DNA from: Mycobacterium marinum
GTDB lineage: Bacteria > Actinomycetota > Actinomycetes > Mycobacteriales > Mycobacteriaceae
Assembly: GCF_003391395.1 (NCBI RefSeq)
Contig: NZ_CP024190.1
Span: 4,030,001 to 4,094,000 of the forward strand
Direction of reading: 5' to 3'
DNA length: 64,000 bases
Positions 44,907 through 53,644 of the stretch are shown here, one piece after another (position 1 is the first letter of the stretch; each line of letters starts with the position of its first letter). The notes under the pieces are model-generated. The model was not told the origin of the DNA and searched no databases. It saw only the letters and a list, made by a program, of their open reading frames with translations. Both the position numbers and the translations under genes were made by a program.

Positions 44907-46706
44907 ATGGACGTTATTCACAAAACTGCCCACGACTCTCGTGTCGCCCCCAACCTCTCCGACTACCAGCAGGCGCGGGCACAATTCCGGTGGACCGATG
45001 TGCCGGCATTGTGCGAAGGCATGGGAGACGACAAGTGCAACATCGCCTTCGCGGCGGTGGATCGGCACTGCGCTGGTCCGATCGCGACCCGTACCGCCCT
45101 GCGATTTGTCACCGACCAAAGCCGGGAGGACCAGCCCCCCACTCAGGACCTCAGCTATGCGGAATTGGGCCGGCTGGTCCGGAAATTCACCGCGGTGCTA
45201 CGCGGGCTCGGCGTCAACAAGGGTGACCGCGTGTTCACCATCATGGGCCGCATCCCCGAGCTGTACATAACGATGCTGGGCGCGCTGCGCAACGGCAGCG
45301 TGGTTTCGCCCCTGTTCTCGGCATTCGGCCCGGAGCCGATCGCCACCAGAGTGGAGATCGGCCAAGCCGATGTGCTGGTGACCACGGCGGCGATCTACCG
45401 GCGCAAGATCGCCAAGATCCGCGAACGACTCACGTCGGTGCGCCACATTCTGGTGGTGGACGCCCAGAGCTCGGGCGATCAGCTGCCCGGCACGCTCAGC
45501 CTCTGGAAGCTGATGGCAGCCGCGGACGACAACGCGCCGGCGGAACCCACCACCGCCGACGACCCGGCCCTGCTGCACTTCACCAGCGGCACCACCGGAA
45601 CACCGAAGGGCGCCATCCATGTGCACGGCGCGGTCACTATGCACTACGTCACCGGTCTGTATGCACTCGACCTACACCCCGACGACATCTATTGGTGCAC
45701 AGCAGATCCCGGTTGGGTCACCGGAACGTCCTACGGCATCATCAGTCCGCTATTGCACGGCGTGACGTCCATCGTCGACCAGGCCGAGTTCGACGCCGAG
45801 CGCTGGTACCGGATCCTGCAAGACCAGAATGTGTCGGTTTGGTACACCGCCCCGACCGGGATCCGGATGCTGATCAAAGCGGGCGCCGAATTGGCAGCAC
45901 AGTATTGCTTCCCCCACTTGCGTTTCATCGCAAGCGTGGGCGAACCCCTGGATCCCGAAGCGGTGTGGTGGGGAAAGCGGGTGCTGGGCCTGCCGATTCA
46001 CGACAACTGGTGGCAGACCGAGACGGGCGGCATCATGATCGCCAACACGCCGGCCTTCGACATCAAGCCTGGCTCGATGGGCAGGCCGCTGCCCGGGGTG
46101 GACGCATATATCCTGCGCCACAACGACGATGGCACCACCTCGGTGATCGATGATCCCGACGAAGAAGGTGAGCTGGCCCTCGAGCCGGGCTGGCCCTCGA
46201 TGTTCCGCGGCTATCTACACGCCGAGGACCGATATCGAAAGTGCTTCAGCGACGGGCTGTACCTCACCGGAGATCTGGCCAAGAAGGACGCCGATGGCTA
46301 CTTCTGGTTCGTCGGCCGCAAGGATGACGTGATCAAATCCGCCGGCCACCTCATCGGCCCGTTCGAGGTGGAGAGCGCGCTGACCGATCATCCGGCGGTG
46401 GCCGAGGCGGCGGTCATCGGCAAGCCCGATCCGACCGTCGGCGCAATCATCAAAGCATTTGTCGTACTCAAGGACGGCTTTACCGCCGACGATGACCTGC
46501 GGCTGGAGCTGCTGGGGCACGCCCGTAAACGACTCGGAGCGGCCGTGGCGCCCAAAGAAATAGAGTTCGCCGACGCACTGCCCCACACCAGCAGCGGCAA
46601 GATCATGCGGCGGCTGCTCAAAGCCCGCGAACTCGGTCTCCCCGAGGGCGACACATCCACCGTCGTGGGATTTCCCGAACCCAAACCCCAAGGAGTGCCA
46701 CTGTGA
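44907..46706 (+). CDS. Acetyl/acyl-CoA synthetase (AMP-forming)
   Basis: The 599-aa product is of the ANL superfamily: A3 motif HFTSGTTGTPKG, A5 NWWQTETGG, A7 YLTGDLAKKD, A8 GRKDDVIKSAGHLI and A10 SSGKIMRRLLKA with the Lys that is acetylated in Acs enzymes. Acs-like architecture, somewhat short (about 650 aa for AcsA). First gene of a tight five-gene operon with a 2-oxoacid dehydrogenase and an ACP; its stop overlaps the next start. It probably activates acetate or a short branched acid, or runs with the E2 product pool (inference). Confidence 0.88.
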   Translation: MDVIHKTAHDSRVAPNLSDYQQARAQFRWTDVPALCEGMGDDKCNIAFAAVDRHCAGPIATRTALRFVTDQSREDQPPTQDLSYAELGRLVRKFTAVLRGLGVNKGDRVFTIMGRIPELYITMLGALRNGSVVSPLFSAFGPEPIATRVEIGQADVLVTTAAIYRRKIAKIRERLTSVRHILVVDAQSSGDQLPGTLSLWKLMAAADDNAPAEPTTADDPALLHFTSGTTGTPKGAIHVHGAVTMHYVTGLYALDLHPDDIYWCTADPGWVTGTSYGIISPLLHGVTSIVDQAEFDAERWYRILQDQNVSVWYTAPTGIRMLIKAGAELAAQYCFPHLRFIASVGEPLDPEAVWWGKRVLGLPIHDNWWQTETGGIMIANTPAFDIKPGSMGRPLPGVDAYILRHNDDGTTSVIDDPDEEGELALEPGWPSMFRGYLHAEDRYRKCFSDGLYLTGDLAKKDADGYFWFVGRKDDVIKSAGHLIGPFEVESALTDHPAVAEAAVIGKPDPTVGAIIKAFVVLKDGFTADDDLRLELLGHARKRLGAAVAPKEIEFADALPHTSSGKIMRRLLKARELGLPEGDTSTVVGFPEPKPQGVPL

Positions 46707-47710
46707 TGGATGCGAAGCTGGCGCGCGAGCTGCTGTCGGACATGGTGCGGGTGCGCCGGATGGAAGAGAAGTGCGCGGAGCTCTACAGCGCAGCCAAGAT
46801 CCGCGGATTTCTGCATCTCTACGTCGGAGAAGAGGCGGTAGCCGCCGGATCTCTGCGGGTGCTTGCCGAGGACGACGCGGTGGTGGCGACATATCGCGAG
46901 CACGCGCACGCGCTGCTGCGCGGTATTCCGATGACCTCGATCATGGCCGAGATGTTCGGCAAGCAGGAGGGCTGCTCGCGAGGTCGCGGCGGGTCGATGC
47001 ATCTGTTCGACCAGGCCCGGCGATTCTACGGCGGCAACGCCATTGTCGCCGGAGGCCTGCCACTGGCGGTCGGCATCTCGCTCGCCGACTCCATGCTGAA
47101 GCGAAATCGGGTCACGGCATGCTACTTCGGTGATGGAGCCGTCGCTGAAGGCGCGTTCCACGAGTCACTGAACATGGCGGCACTGTGGAAGTTGCCGGTG
47201 CTGTTCCTATGCGAGAACAACCTTTACGCCATGGGCACCGCATTGCATCGAGCCCAGTCGCAGACCGACCTCACCGTCAAGGCGGCGTCGTACAACGTTG
47301 CCACGCTGGCGGTCGACGGGATGGACGTAGCGGCCTGCATGAGCGCCACCCAGCAGGGTGTCGACCACATCCGCAGCACCGGCGGACCGTTCTTCATCGA
47401 GTTCCGTACCTACCGATTCCGGGCCCATTCGATGTTCGACCCCGAGCTGTACCGGGACAAGGCGGAAGTGCAGCGATGGCGCGAGCGCGACCCGATCCGG
47501 CTGTTCACCGAACAGTGTCTGAACAGCGGCACGCTGACCGATGACGACGTGCGCGACATCGAAGGGTCGGCGGCCGACGAGATCGCTGCGGCGGTTGCCT
47601 TCGCCGATGCCGGAACATGGGAGGACGCATCGGATCTCGAACGCGACGTGCTGACTCCGCCCGATAGCTGCGATGCGACCGCGGAATCGACCTGGGAGCC
47701 GGCGCGATGA
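46706..47710 (+). CDS. 2-oxoacid dehydrogenase E1 alpha (PdhA/AcoA-like)
   Basis: The 334-aa product is a thiamine diphosphate E1 alpha: GGSMHLFDQARRFYGGNAIV and the ThDP motif GDGAVAEGAFHESLNMAALW ... CENN. GTG 46703 (giving VM) and ATG 46706 are both possible; AGGAGT is upstream. It overlaps the upstream and downstream genes. The short AcoA/PdhA type works with a separate E1 beta to decarboxylate pyruvate, acetoin or branched oxoacids; exact substrate open. Confidence 0.9.
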   Translation: MDAKLARELLSDMVRVRRMEEKCAELYSAAKIRGFLHLYVGEEAVAAGSLRVLAEDDAVVATYREHAHALLRGIPMTSIMAEMFGKQEGCSRGRGGSMHLFDQARRFYGGNAIVAGGLPLAVGISLADSMLKRNRVTACYFGDGAVAEGAFHESLNMAALWKLPVLFLCENNLYAMGTALHRAQSQTDLTVKAASYNVATLAVDGMDVAACMSATQQGVDHIRSTGGPFFIEFRTYRFRAHSMFDPELYRDKAEVQRWRERDPIRLFTEQCLNSGTLTDDDVRDIEGSAADEIAAAVAFADAGTWEDASDLERDVLTPPDSCDATAESTWEPAR

Positions 47711-48684
47711 AGACCACCTACCGAACCGCTGTCCACGATGGCTTGCACGACGCGTTGAGCAACGACTCGCGGGTGGTGCTGATGGGCGAGGACGTCGGCC
47801 GCTACGGGGGCACCTACGCGGCATCCAAGGGCTTGCTCGAGGAGTTCGGACCCGAGCGGGTGCGCGACACACCGCTGTCCGAGCTGGGCTTCGTCGGCAT
47901 CGGAATCGGCGCGGCACTCAACGGGTTACGTCCAATCGTGGAAGTGATGACGGTCAATTTCAGCCTGTTGGCCCTCGACCAGATCGTCAACACCGCGGCC
48001 GCCCTGCGACACATGTCCGGCGGGCAGTTCTCGGTACCGATCGTGGTGCGAATGGCAACCGGCGCCGGACGTCAGCTGGCGGCGCAGCACTCCCACAGCC
48101 TGGAGCCCTGGTACGCCCACGTCCCGGGGATCAAGGTCCTCGCCCCCGCCACGGTCGAGGATGCCTACGGAATGCTCGCCCCCGCGCTGGCTGACCCGGA
48201 TCCGGTGATCATCTTCGAGCACGTACAGCTGTACAACACCTCCGCCGATATCGATGCGCTCAAGCCGACCGACATCCGTAAGGCAGCGGTGCGCCGCAAC
48301 GGTACCGACGTCACCTTGATCGCCTACGGCGGCTGCCTGGCCAAGGCGCTGGATGCGGCAAACGAGTTGTCGCTGAACGGAATCGAGTGTGAGGTCGTCG
48401 ATCTGCGGGTGTTGCGTCCATTGGATACCGACACGATCCTGGAGTCCGTCCGCAAGACGCATCGAGCGGTGGTGATCGACGAAGCTTGGCGCAGTGGAAG
48501 TTTGGCCGGCGAGATCTCCGCGCAAATCATGGAGGGCGCCTTCTACGACCTGGATGCACCGGTTTCGCGGGTGTGCAGTGTGGAGGTCCCCATCCCCTAT
48601 GCCAAACACTTGGAGCAGGCGGCGCTGCCCCAACCCGACAAGATCATTGCCGCGGTCCAAGCGCTGTTCGGTGACCAGTCATGA
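47707..48684 (+). CDS. 2-oxoacid dehydrogenase E1 beta
   Basis: The 325-aa product is a transketolase-type pyrimidine-binding protein: VLMGEDVGRYGGTYAASKGL with the ThDP activating Glu, ELGFVGIGIGAALNGLRPIV, and the C-terminal domain VVDLRVLRPLDTDTILESV. Starts within the E1 alpha stop (ATGA). Forms the alpha2-beta2 E1 with the preceding gene. Confidence 0.92.
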   Translation: MKTTYRTAVHDGLHDALSNDSRVVLMGEDVGRYGGTYAASKGLLEEFGPERVRDTPLSELGFVGIGIGAALNGLRPIVEVMTVNFSLLALDQIVNTAAALRHMSGGQFSVPIVVRMATGAGRQLAAQHSHSLEPWYAHVPGIKVLAPATVEDAYGMLAPALADPDPVIIFEHVQLYNTSADIDALKPTDIRKAAVRRNGTDVTLIAYGGCLAKALDAANELSLNGIECEVVDLRVLRPLDTDTILESVRKTHRAVVIDEAWRSGSLAGEISAQIMEGAFYDLDAPVSRVCSVEVPIPYAKHLEQAALPQPDKIIAAVQALFGDQS

Positions 48685-49922
48685 TCGAGTTCAAAATGCC
48701 CGCCCTGGGCTCCGACATGGACGAGGGCACGCTGAACGAATGGCTGGTCAAGCCGGGTGACAAGGTAAGCCGCGGACAGATCGTGGCGATCGTCGAGACG
48801 ACCAAGGCCGCCGTGGAGATCGAGTGCTGGCAGGAGGGCACGGTCGATGAGCTGGTCGTCCCCGTCGGCGATACTGTCGAAGTCGGAACGGTACTGGCCA
48901 CCCTGCTGGAGCCGGGAGCCAGTCCGCAGAAGTCGCCGCGCCAGCGACCCCGCAAGCGCGCCAAACCCGCCCCCGCGGTAGCCGCATCGGCACCGGCGCC
49001 CGCCCACGGCGCCACCGCGGCGCCGCGCCACCGGCGCTGGGTCTCCCCCGCCGCCCGCCGGCTGGCCCAATCCCTGCATGTCGATCTCGACGCGGTCAGC
49101 GGCACCGGCCCCCAAGGGGCGGTCACGATCAGCGACGTCGAGCACGCCGCCGCCAGCGCCGTACCTGCCAAGCGGCCCGCGGCCACGGCTGCGAGCACGT
49201 CTGCCAAATCCATCGGGGTCAAATCCACGGCCCAGAACAAGATCGCCGAGCGTGCCGCGCAAATGCGCAAATCCATCGCCGCGGCGATGAGCCGGTCGAA
49301 GCGGGAGATCCCGCACTACTATCTCGCCGACGAAATCCTGATGGAAAAGTCACTGAACTGGCTGACCACCCGAAATGCGCAACGCTCAATCACCGAGCGG
49401 GTGCTGCCGGCCGTCTTGCTGCTCAAGGCCGTCGGACTGGCCGCCCAACGCTTCGGCGAGTTCAACGGCTTCTGGCGCGACGATGGGTTCCAGGCCGCCA
49501 CCGGCGTGCATGTCGGGGTCGGGATATCACTTCGCGGGGGTGGGCTGGTCGCCCCGGCCATCCACGACGTCGCCGACAAGAAGCTCGACGAATTGATGGG
49601 TGACCTCACCGACCTCGTCGCGCGGGCACGCGCCGGTTCGCTGCGCAGTTCGGAGATGTCGGACCCGACCATCACGGTCACCAACCTTGGCGACCAGGGC
49701 GTCGACACCGTCTTCGGCGTGATCTACCCACCGCAGGTGGCCATTGTCGGGTTCGGGAAACCGGCCCAACGAGTGTGCGTCATCGACGGCGGGATTCGCG
49801 TTGTCACCACCGTGCAGGGCACCCTCGCCGCAGACCACCGGGCCAGCGATGGACACCGTGGCGCCCTATTTCTGGCCGCGATCAACGAGCTGCTTCAGCA
49901 GCCCGACCTGCTAGAGAAGTGA
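48681..49922 (+). CDS. Dihydrolipoamide acyltransferase (E2)
   Basis: The 413-aa product has one lipoyl domain (VETTKAAVEIE, Lys42), an Ala/Pro linker, a peripheral-subunit-binding domain (SPAARRLAQSLHVDLDAVSG) and a CoA acyltransferase core with DHRASDG, where the catalytic His and Asp are kept. ATGA overlap with E1 beta. No E3 (lipoamide dehydrogenase) gene accompanies it, so the general Lpd must serve it, as in M. tuberculosis. Confidence 0.92.
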   Translation: MIEFKMPALGSDMDEGTLNEWLVKPGDKVSRGQIVAIVETTKAAVEIECWQEGTVDELVVPVGDTVEVGTVLATLLEPGASPQKSPRQRPRKRAKPAPAVAASAPAPAHGATAAPRHRRWVSPAARRLAQSLHVDLDAVSGTGPQGAVTISDVEHAAASAVPAKRPAATAASTSAKSIGVKSTAQNKIAERAAQMRKSIAAAMSRSKREIPHYYLADEILMEKSLNWLTTRNAQRSITERVLPAVLLLKAVGLAAQRFGEFNGFWRDDGFQAATGVHVGVGISLRGGGLVAPAIHDVADKKLDELMGDLTDLVARARAGSLRSSEMSDPTITVTNLGDQGVDTVFGVIYPPQVAIVGFGKPAQRVCVIDGGIRVVTTVQGTLAADHRASDGHRGALFLAAINELLQQPDLLEK

Positions 49923-49929
49923 TGGGCAC

Positions 49930-50187
49930 ATGACGACACAACAAGACACCCGCGCCGTGGTCCTGTCGGTATTGACGACCATCGCGCCCGAGGTCGACGC
50001 CGATGACATCTGTGACGATGTGCTGCTGCGCGATCAGGTCGATCTTGACTCGATGGATTGGCTGAACTTTCTACTCGGTATCCACAAACGGATGCACGTG
50101 GACATCCCCGAATCCGACTACGCGACCCTGCGCACCCTCAACGATGTCGTGACCTACGTCGAGACACACGCGTCCAAAACCGCTTGA
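49930..50187 (+). CDS. Acyl carrier protein
   Basis: The 85-aa acidic helical protein has a phosphopantetheine site in QVDLDSMDWLNF (Ser41), close to the canonical DSL/DSM motif. It starts 8 bp after the E2 gene in the same operon. An ACP in a 2-oxoacid dehydrogenase operon is unusual; it could accept the acyl group from the synthetase or E2 (inference). Confidence 0.85.
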   Translation: MTTQQDTRAVVLSVLTTIAPEVDADDICDDVLLRDQVDLDSMDWLNFLLGIHKRMHVDIPESDYATLRTLNDVVTYVETHASKTA

Positions 50188-50191
50188 ACGA

Positions 50192-50222
50192 CATTGGTCC
50201 CTGCCCGGTAGGACCTTGGGCC
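50192..50222 (+). promoter_or_regulatory. DosR-box-like sequences before the PPOX-type gene
   Basis: CATTGGTCCCTG (reverse of CAGGGACCAATG) at 50192-50203 and AGGACCTTGGGCC at 50210-50222 resemble DosR half-sites, 65-95 bp upstream of the Rv3129-like gene. Matches are partial. Confidence 0.45.
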
Positions 50223-50288
50223 GGCGATGCGCGCCGCCGACTTCAATAGCATCATGCTTGTGACCTACCAAAGGAGAGGGGTTGGCTG

Positions 50289-50708
50289 ATGTCGGGAGCC
50301 GGTGATGGGATCACCATCCTGCCCGTGCACGAATGCTGGGACCTGATGAAAAGCGTCACGTTAGGACGGCTGGTTACCAGCGTCGACGGGCGGCCGCAGA
50401 TCTTCCCGGTGAACTTCGTCGTCCAGCGCCGCACCGTGCTGTTCCGCACGGCCGAGGGCACCAAGTTGGTCAGCACGGCGATAAACCACAAAGTCCTGTT
50501 CGAAGTTGACGATCACACCTCCAGCGAGGGCTGGAGCGTCATCGTCGAGGGCAGGGCCCGTTCGATGCGCACCGACGAGGAGATCGCGGAGGCCGAGAGC
50601 GCTCACCTGTTGACGTGGACGGCAACGGAGAAAACCCACTATGTGCGGATTCTGCCGGACGCGGTGACAGGTCGGCGGTTCCAGTTCGGTCCACCGGGCC
50701 AGGAGTAA
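50289..50708 (+). CDS. Pyridoxamine-phosphate-oxidase-fold flavin protein (Rv3129/Rv0080-like)
   Basis: The 139-aa split-barrel protein has LGRLVTSVDGRPQIFPVNFV, VLFRTAEGTKL, VLFEVDD and GWSVIVEGRARSM. It most resembles Rv3129, a DosR-regulon member, as remembered. It probably binds FMN or F420; reaction unknown. Start ATG 50289 behind AAAGGAGAGG. A strong GC hairpin follows the stop. Confidence 0.82.
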   Translation: MSGAGDGITILPVHECWDLMKSVTLGRLVTSVDGRPQIFPVNFVVQRRTVLFRTAEGTKLVSTAINHKVLFEVDDHTSSEGWSVIVEGRARSMRTDEEIAEAESAHLLTWTATEKTHYVRILPDAVTGRRFQFGPPGQE

Positions 50709-50719
50709 ACCAACCGCCA

Positions 50720-50757
50720 GCTGGCGCCGGCGCCGACTCGTGATCGCCGGCGCCAGC
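50720..50757 (+). terminator. GC-rich hairpin after the PPOX-type gene
   Basis: GCTGGCGCCGGCG and its exact complement CGCCGGCGCCAGC form a 13-bp stem with a 12-nt loop, 12 bp after the stop codon. There is no T-tract, which is normal for mycobacterial terminators. Confidence 0.65.
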
Positions 50758-50879
50758 ACGGCGAGTTTGTTAGATCTGGGTTAGATCTGCCCTGAAAACG
50801 ACAAATTTCGGATACGGCTGACGTGCTCGCCTGTGAAGATGGGCCGCACGGGGCCGTACGTCGAACCGGGGGGATGGCA

Positions 50880-52481
50880 GTGTCGCTGGTAGTCGCCGAA
50901 CCCGATGCGTTGAGCAACGCAGCCGGGCATTTGGCGGGTATCGGCTCGAAGATCGAGGATGCGACGGCTGCCGGGGCCGGTCGCACAACTACCGTCGCCG
51001 CCGCGGCCTCTGATGATGTGTCGATCGCCATCTCGGAGTTCTTCGGTACCTACGGCAAGCAATTTCAGACGTTCAGTGCGCGGGCGGCAGCATTTCACGA
51101 CGAATTTGTCAGCCTCTTGCGCGGCGGCGCGGCCGCATACCTCGACACCGAGTTCGCCAACGCCCGGCTGGGCCAGGCGAACCCGGCGAATTCGCCGGCT
51201 CCGGCGGCCGCGGCGCCCGGCGGCGCCTTCCTCGCCGAGTTGAGTGCGGGCAACACCGAGTTGGGCCCGATCACCGGTGCAATCTCGGTGGGAGAACTTC
51301 TCCCGGGCGCCCCGCCAGAGATTGGTGCCGCCATATCTGTTCTCGGCGGCGGCTCCCTGTTGCCCGGGCTGTTCGGGTTTGGCCCGTTCGCTCCGACAAC
51401 CGGTTCGCCTGCCGTTGCCGAGGGGCCATGGCAAACCCTGTTCGCCAATACCGGCGCCAATCTGCAGACCATCTATAGCGACTGGGCTGCCCATCCGTTC
51501 CCGGTCGCGCAGCAGGTGATCGCAAACCAAGCCGAATACGCCCGGACGATAGGCGGCGGACTCGCGGCCGCCGCGCAAGACCTCCCCGCAACTGTGGCGA
51601 ACCTGCCGGCGAACATCGGACTCGCCGTCGCCGACGCCGTGAACTTCCCGGCGGAGCTGCAGGGATACCTCGGCAAGCAAGTTGGCTACGGCCAGGTAGT
51701 TGTGGACGCGCTGCAGAACGCGGGCGCGGAGCTGCCGCAGACTTTGCCCAACTTTTTCGGCGACGTCGACAAGGCCAACCGAGCGGTGATGGCGGGCGAC
51801 TACAACGACGCGGTGGACTACGTCCCGCGAGCCGCGGTGGATCTTTTCCTCAGCGGAGTCAACATCAACAACCTCTCGCAGATCACCGTCGAGGGACCAG
51901 CGGGAGAACTACTCCCGCTGATGTCACTGCCTGCGCAGATGCAGCAGGACCTGATCGACCTGCTTCCGCCGGGCGCCATTCTCACGCAAATGGTGCAGAA
52001 CAGCTTCAACGCCACCAACACGGTCGTCAACTCGATCGCCTTGGCCGCAATCGGCCCGCCGATCGCCACGCTCGATGGGTTTGCAACGGGCCTGACGGTG
52101 CTCGGCGGCGCGGTGGCTACGGGAAACGGTGTGGGGGCTGTCGGCGCCTTGCTCGATATGCCCGCCTACGTGTTGGACGGTTTCCTCAACGGCGAAACCG
52201 TCGTGGAGCTAAGGGTGCCGGTGAGCGAGACGGTGACTATTCCGTTGACGCCCCTGACGCCTCCCATCGTCGTCGGCGCCAACACGCCGGTCCTGGTCCG
52301 GATGCCCTTCGGCGGAGTGCTGGCCCAGCCGCAACCGATCACCGCGACAATCGAACTTCCGGGCACGGGGAGTCCCGCCCCGCTCGACATCTCGGTCCCC
52401 GATATGCAAGTTGCGGGTGTCGTTCCTACCCTGCTGAACGTGATACCCCAACGGGTCGCCGAGGCGATTGCACCCGAGTAA
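50880..52481 (+). CDS. PE family protein with long unique C-terminus
   Basis: The first 95 residues are a PE domain (SLVVAEPDALSNAAGHLAGI ... SEFFGTYGKQFQTFSARAAA). PE proteins begin M-S-x-V, so GTG 50880 fits; ATG 50874 is 6 bp upstream in frame. The rest (about 440 aa) is Ala/Gly/Leu-rich without PGRS repeats, with LPGAPPEIGAAISVLGGGSL and a C-terminal beta-rich part (VELRVPVSETVTIPLTPLTP). I do not recognise a catalytic motif. ESX-secreted surface protein; its role within the dormancy island is unknown. Confidence 0.88.
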   Translation: MSLVVAEPDALSNAAGHLAGIGSKIEDATAAGAGRTTTVAAAASDDVSIAISEFFGTYGKQFQTFSARAAAFHDEFVSLLRGGAAAYLDTEFANARLGQANPANSPAPAAAAPGGAFLAELSAGNTELGPITGAISVGELLPGAPPEIGAAISVLGGGSLLPGLFGFGPFAPTTGSPAVAEGPWQTLFANTGANLQTIYSDWAAHPFPVAQQVIANQAEYARTIGGGLAAAAQDLPATVANLPANIGLAVADAVNFPAELQGYLGKQVGYGQVVVDALQNAGAELPQTLPNFFGDVDKANRAVMAGDYNDAVDYVPRAAVDLFLSGVNINNLSQITVEGPAGELLPLMSLPAQMQQDLIDLLPPGAILTQMVQNSFNATNTVVNSIALAAIGPPIATLDGFATGLTVLGGAVATGNGVGAVGALLDMPAYVLDGFLNGETVVELRVPVSETVTIPLTPLTPPIVVGANTPVLVRMPFGGVLAQPQPITATIELPGTGSPAPLDISVPDMQVAGVVPTLLNVIPQRVAEAIAPE

Positions 52482-52740
52482 TGGGTCGGCGGCCATTCCC
52501 ACTTCCGGTGCGTTCGGCCCGGCCGGTCCGGCGCGAAGCCGCTCCATACCGACCTCTCACGACGAATGTCTCTGCGAGAAAGGGACTTCGGACCCTCCCA
52601 TACGGTGTGCGTCGATGCTCAGATAGCTCTAGCTCGTCGTTACGGACGCGGTGGTCGACTCGTGTGCCAACTGAGTTAGCACCATGAGCGACACACCGCC
52701 CGGCACCTCACCGTCGGGGTCAGCTACGGAAGGAATCACC

Positions 52741-53160
52741 ATGGGCCTCGCGTTATCGACAAGGTTGACGGCCCCGTTCGATGACGCGGTGGCACGCACC
52801 CGGGCGGCTCTGGCCGCCCAAGGGCTTGGGGTGCTCACCGAGATCGATGTCAAGGCGACGCTGCAAGCCAAACTCGGCGCGCCGATGGAGGACTATCTGA
52901 TCCTCGGCGCCTGCGACCCGGACCTGGCGCACCGGGCCATCGAAGCCGACCGCGAGATCGGGCTGCTGCTGCCCTGCAACGTCTTGGTTCGCGCCGACCC
53001 GGACCGCCCCGGCGACGTGCTGGTCGAGGCGGTGAATCCGGGCATGCTGCTCGCGGTGACGGGCGAGGCGGCGCTCATCTCGATCGCCGATGAGGCGACC
53101 CAGAAGCTGGTCGCCGCCATCGCCTTGCTGGCCGCCACCGAAGCGGCCGCGCCGGCCTGA
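52741..53160 (+). CDS. DUF302-family protein
   Basis: Start ATG 52741 with GGAAGGA upstream; longer frames from 52684 lack a better site. The 139-aa product has the DUF302 pattern: FDDAVARTRAALAAQGLGVL, TEIDVKATLQAKLG, YLILGACDPDLAHRAIEAD, LLPCNVLVRAD. Small cytoplasmic proteins, ligand unknown. Convergent with the hydrogenase protease gene, 10 bp apart. Confidence 0.85.
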   Translation: MGLALSTRLTAPFDDAVARTRAALAAQGLGVLTEIDVKATLQAKLGAPMEDYLILGACDPDLAHRAIEADREIGLLLPCNVLVRADPDRPGDVLVEAVNPGMLLAVTGEAALISIADEATQKLVAAIALLAATEAAAPA

Positions 53161-53170
53161 TCGACGTCCG

Positions 53171-53644
53171 CTACACGTCGGCGCGTGGCCGCGGGCGACC
53201 GATTTCATCGACGGCCAGGCCGACCACCACCGGAACGGCATCCAAGACCTGTGGCGTCAAACCAACGCCGTGGCCAATGTCGGCGACGTCGACGGTGATG
53301 ATGACCAGCCGTTCGGGCACCCGGTCCAAGGCTTGTCCCAGTGCGTATGCCGTGGCCACGTCGGCCCGGTGCGAACTCACCCCGCTGGATCCGGTCGCCA
53401 GGTCGCCCAGGCCACAGCGACGCACCCGGCCCGGTGTTGCTGGCGTCGCGACCGCGGCATCGATCAGCACGGCCAGCCCGGCACCCGACCACGCTTCGAG
53501 CAGACTCATCGGATCCGCGAGGTCGGTAACCACGCGAACGCCCGACAACGCCAGCTCCCGCAACGCCGTGGCGGCGGCCACCCCGACACCGTCGTCACGC
53601 CGGTAGCGATTGCCGAGCCCGATGACGACGACAGCTGCGTTCAT
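53171..53644 (-). CDS. [NiFe] hydrogenase maturation endopeptidase (HybD/HyaD family)
   Basis: The 157-aa product has the protease signature VVIGLGNRYRRDDGVGVAAA with the Ni-binding Asp, plus LADPMSLLEAWSGAGLAVLI. It cleaves the C-terminus of the large subunit once NiFe is inserted. Its ATG overlaps the TGA of the large-subunit gene (53641-53644). Confidence 0.9.
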   Translation of the reverse strand: MNAAVVVIGLGNRYRRDDGVGVAAATALRELALSGVRVVTDLADPMSLLEAWSGAGLAVLIDAAVATPATPGRVRRCGLGDLATGSSGVSSHRADVATAYALGQALDRVPERLVIITVDVADIGHGVGLTPQVLDAVPVVVGLAVDEIGRPRPRADV

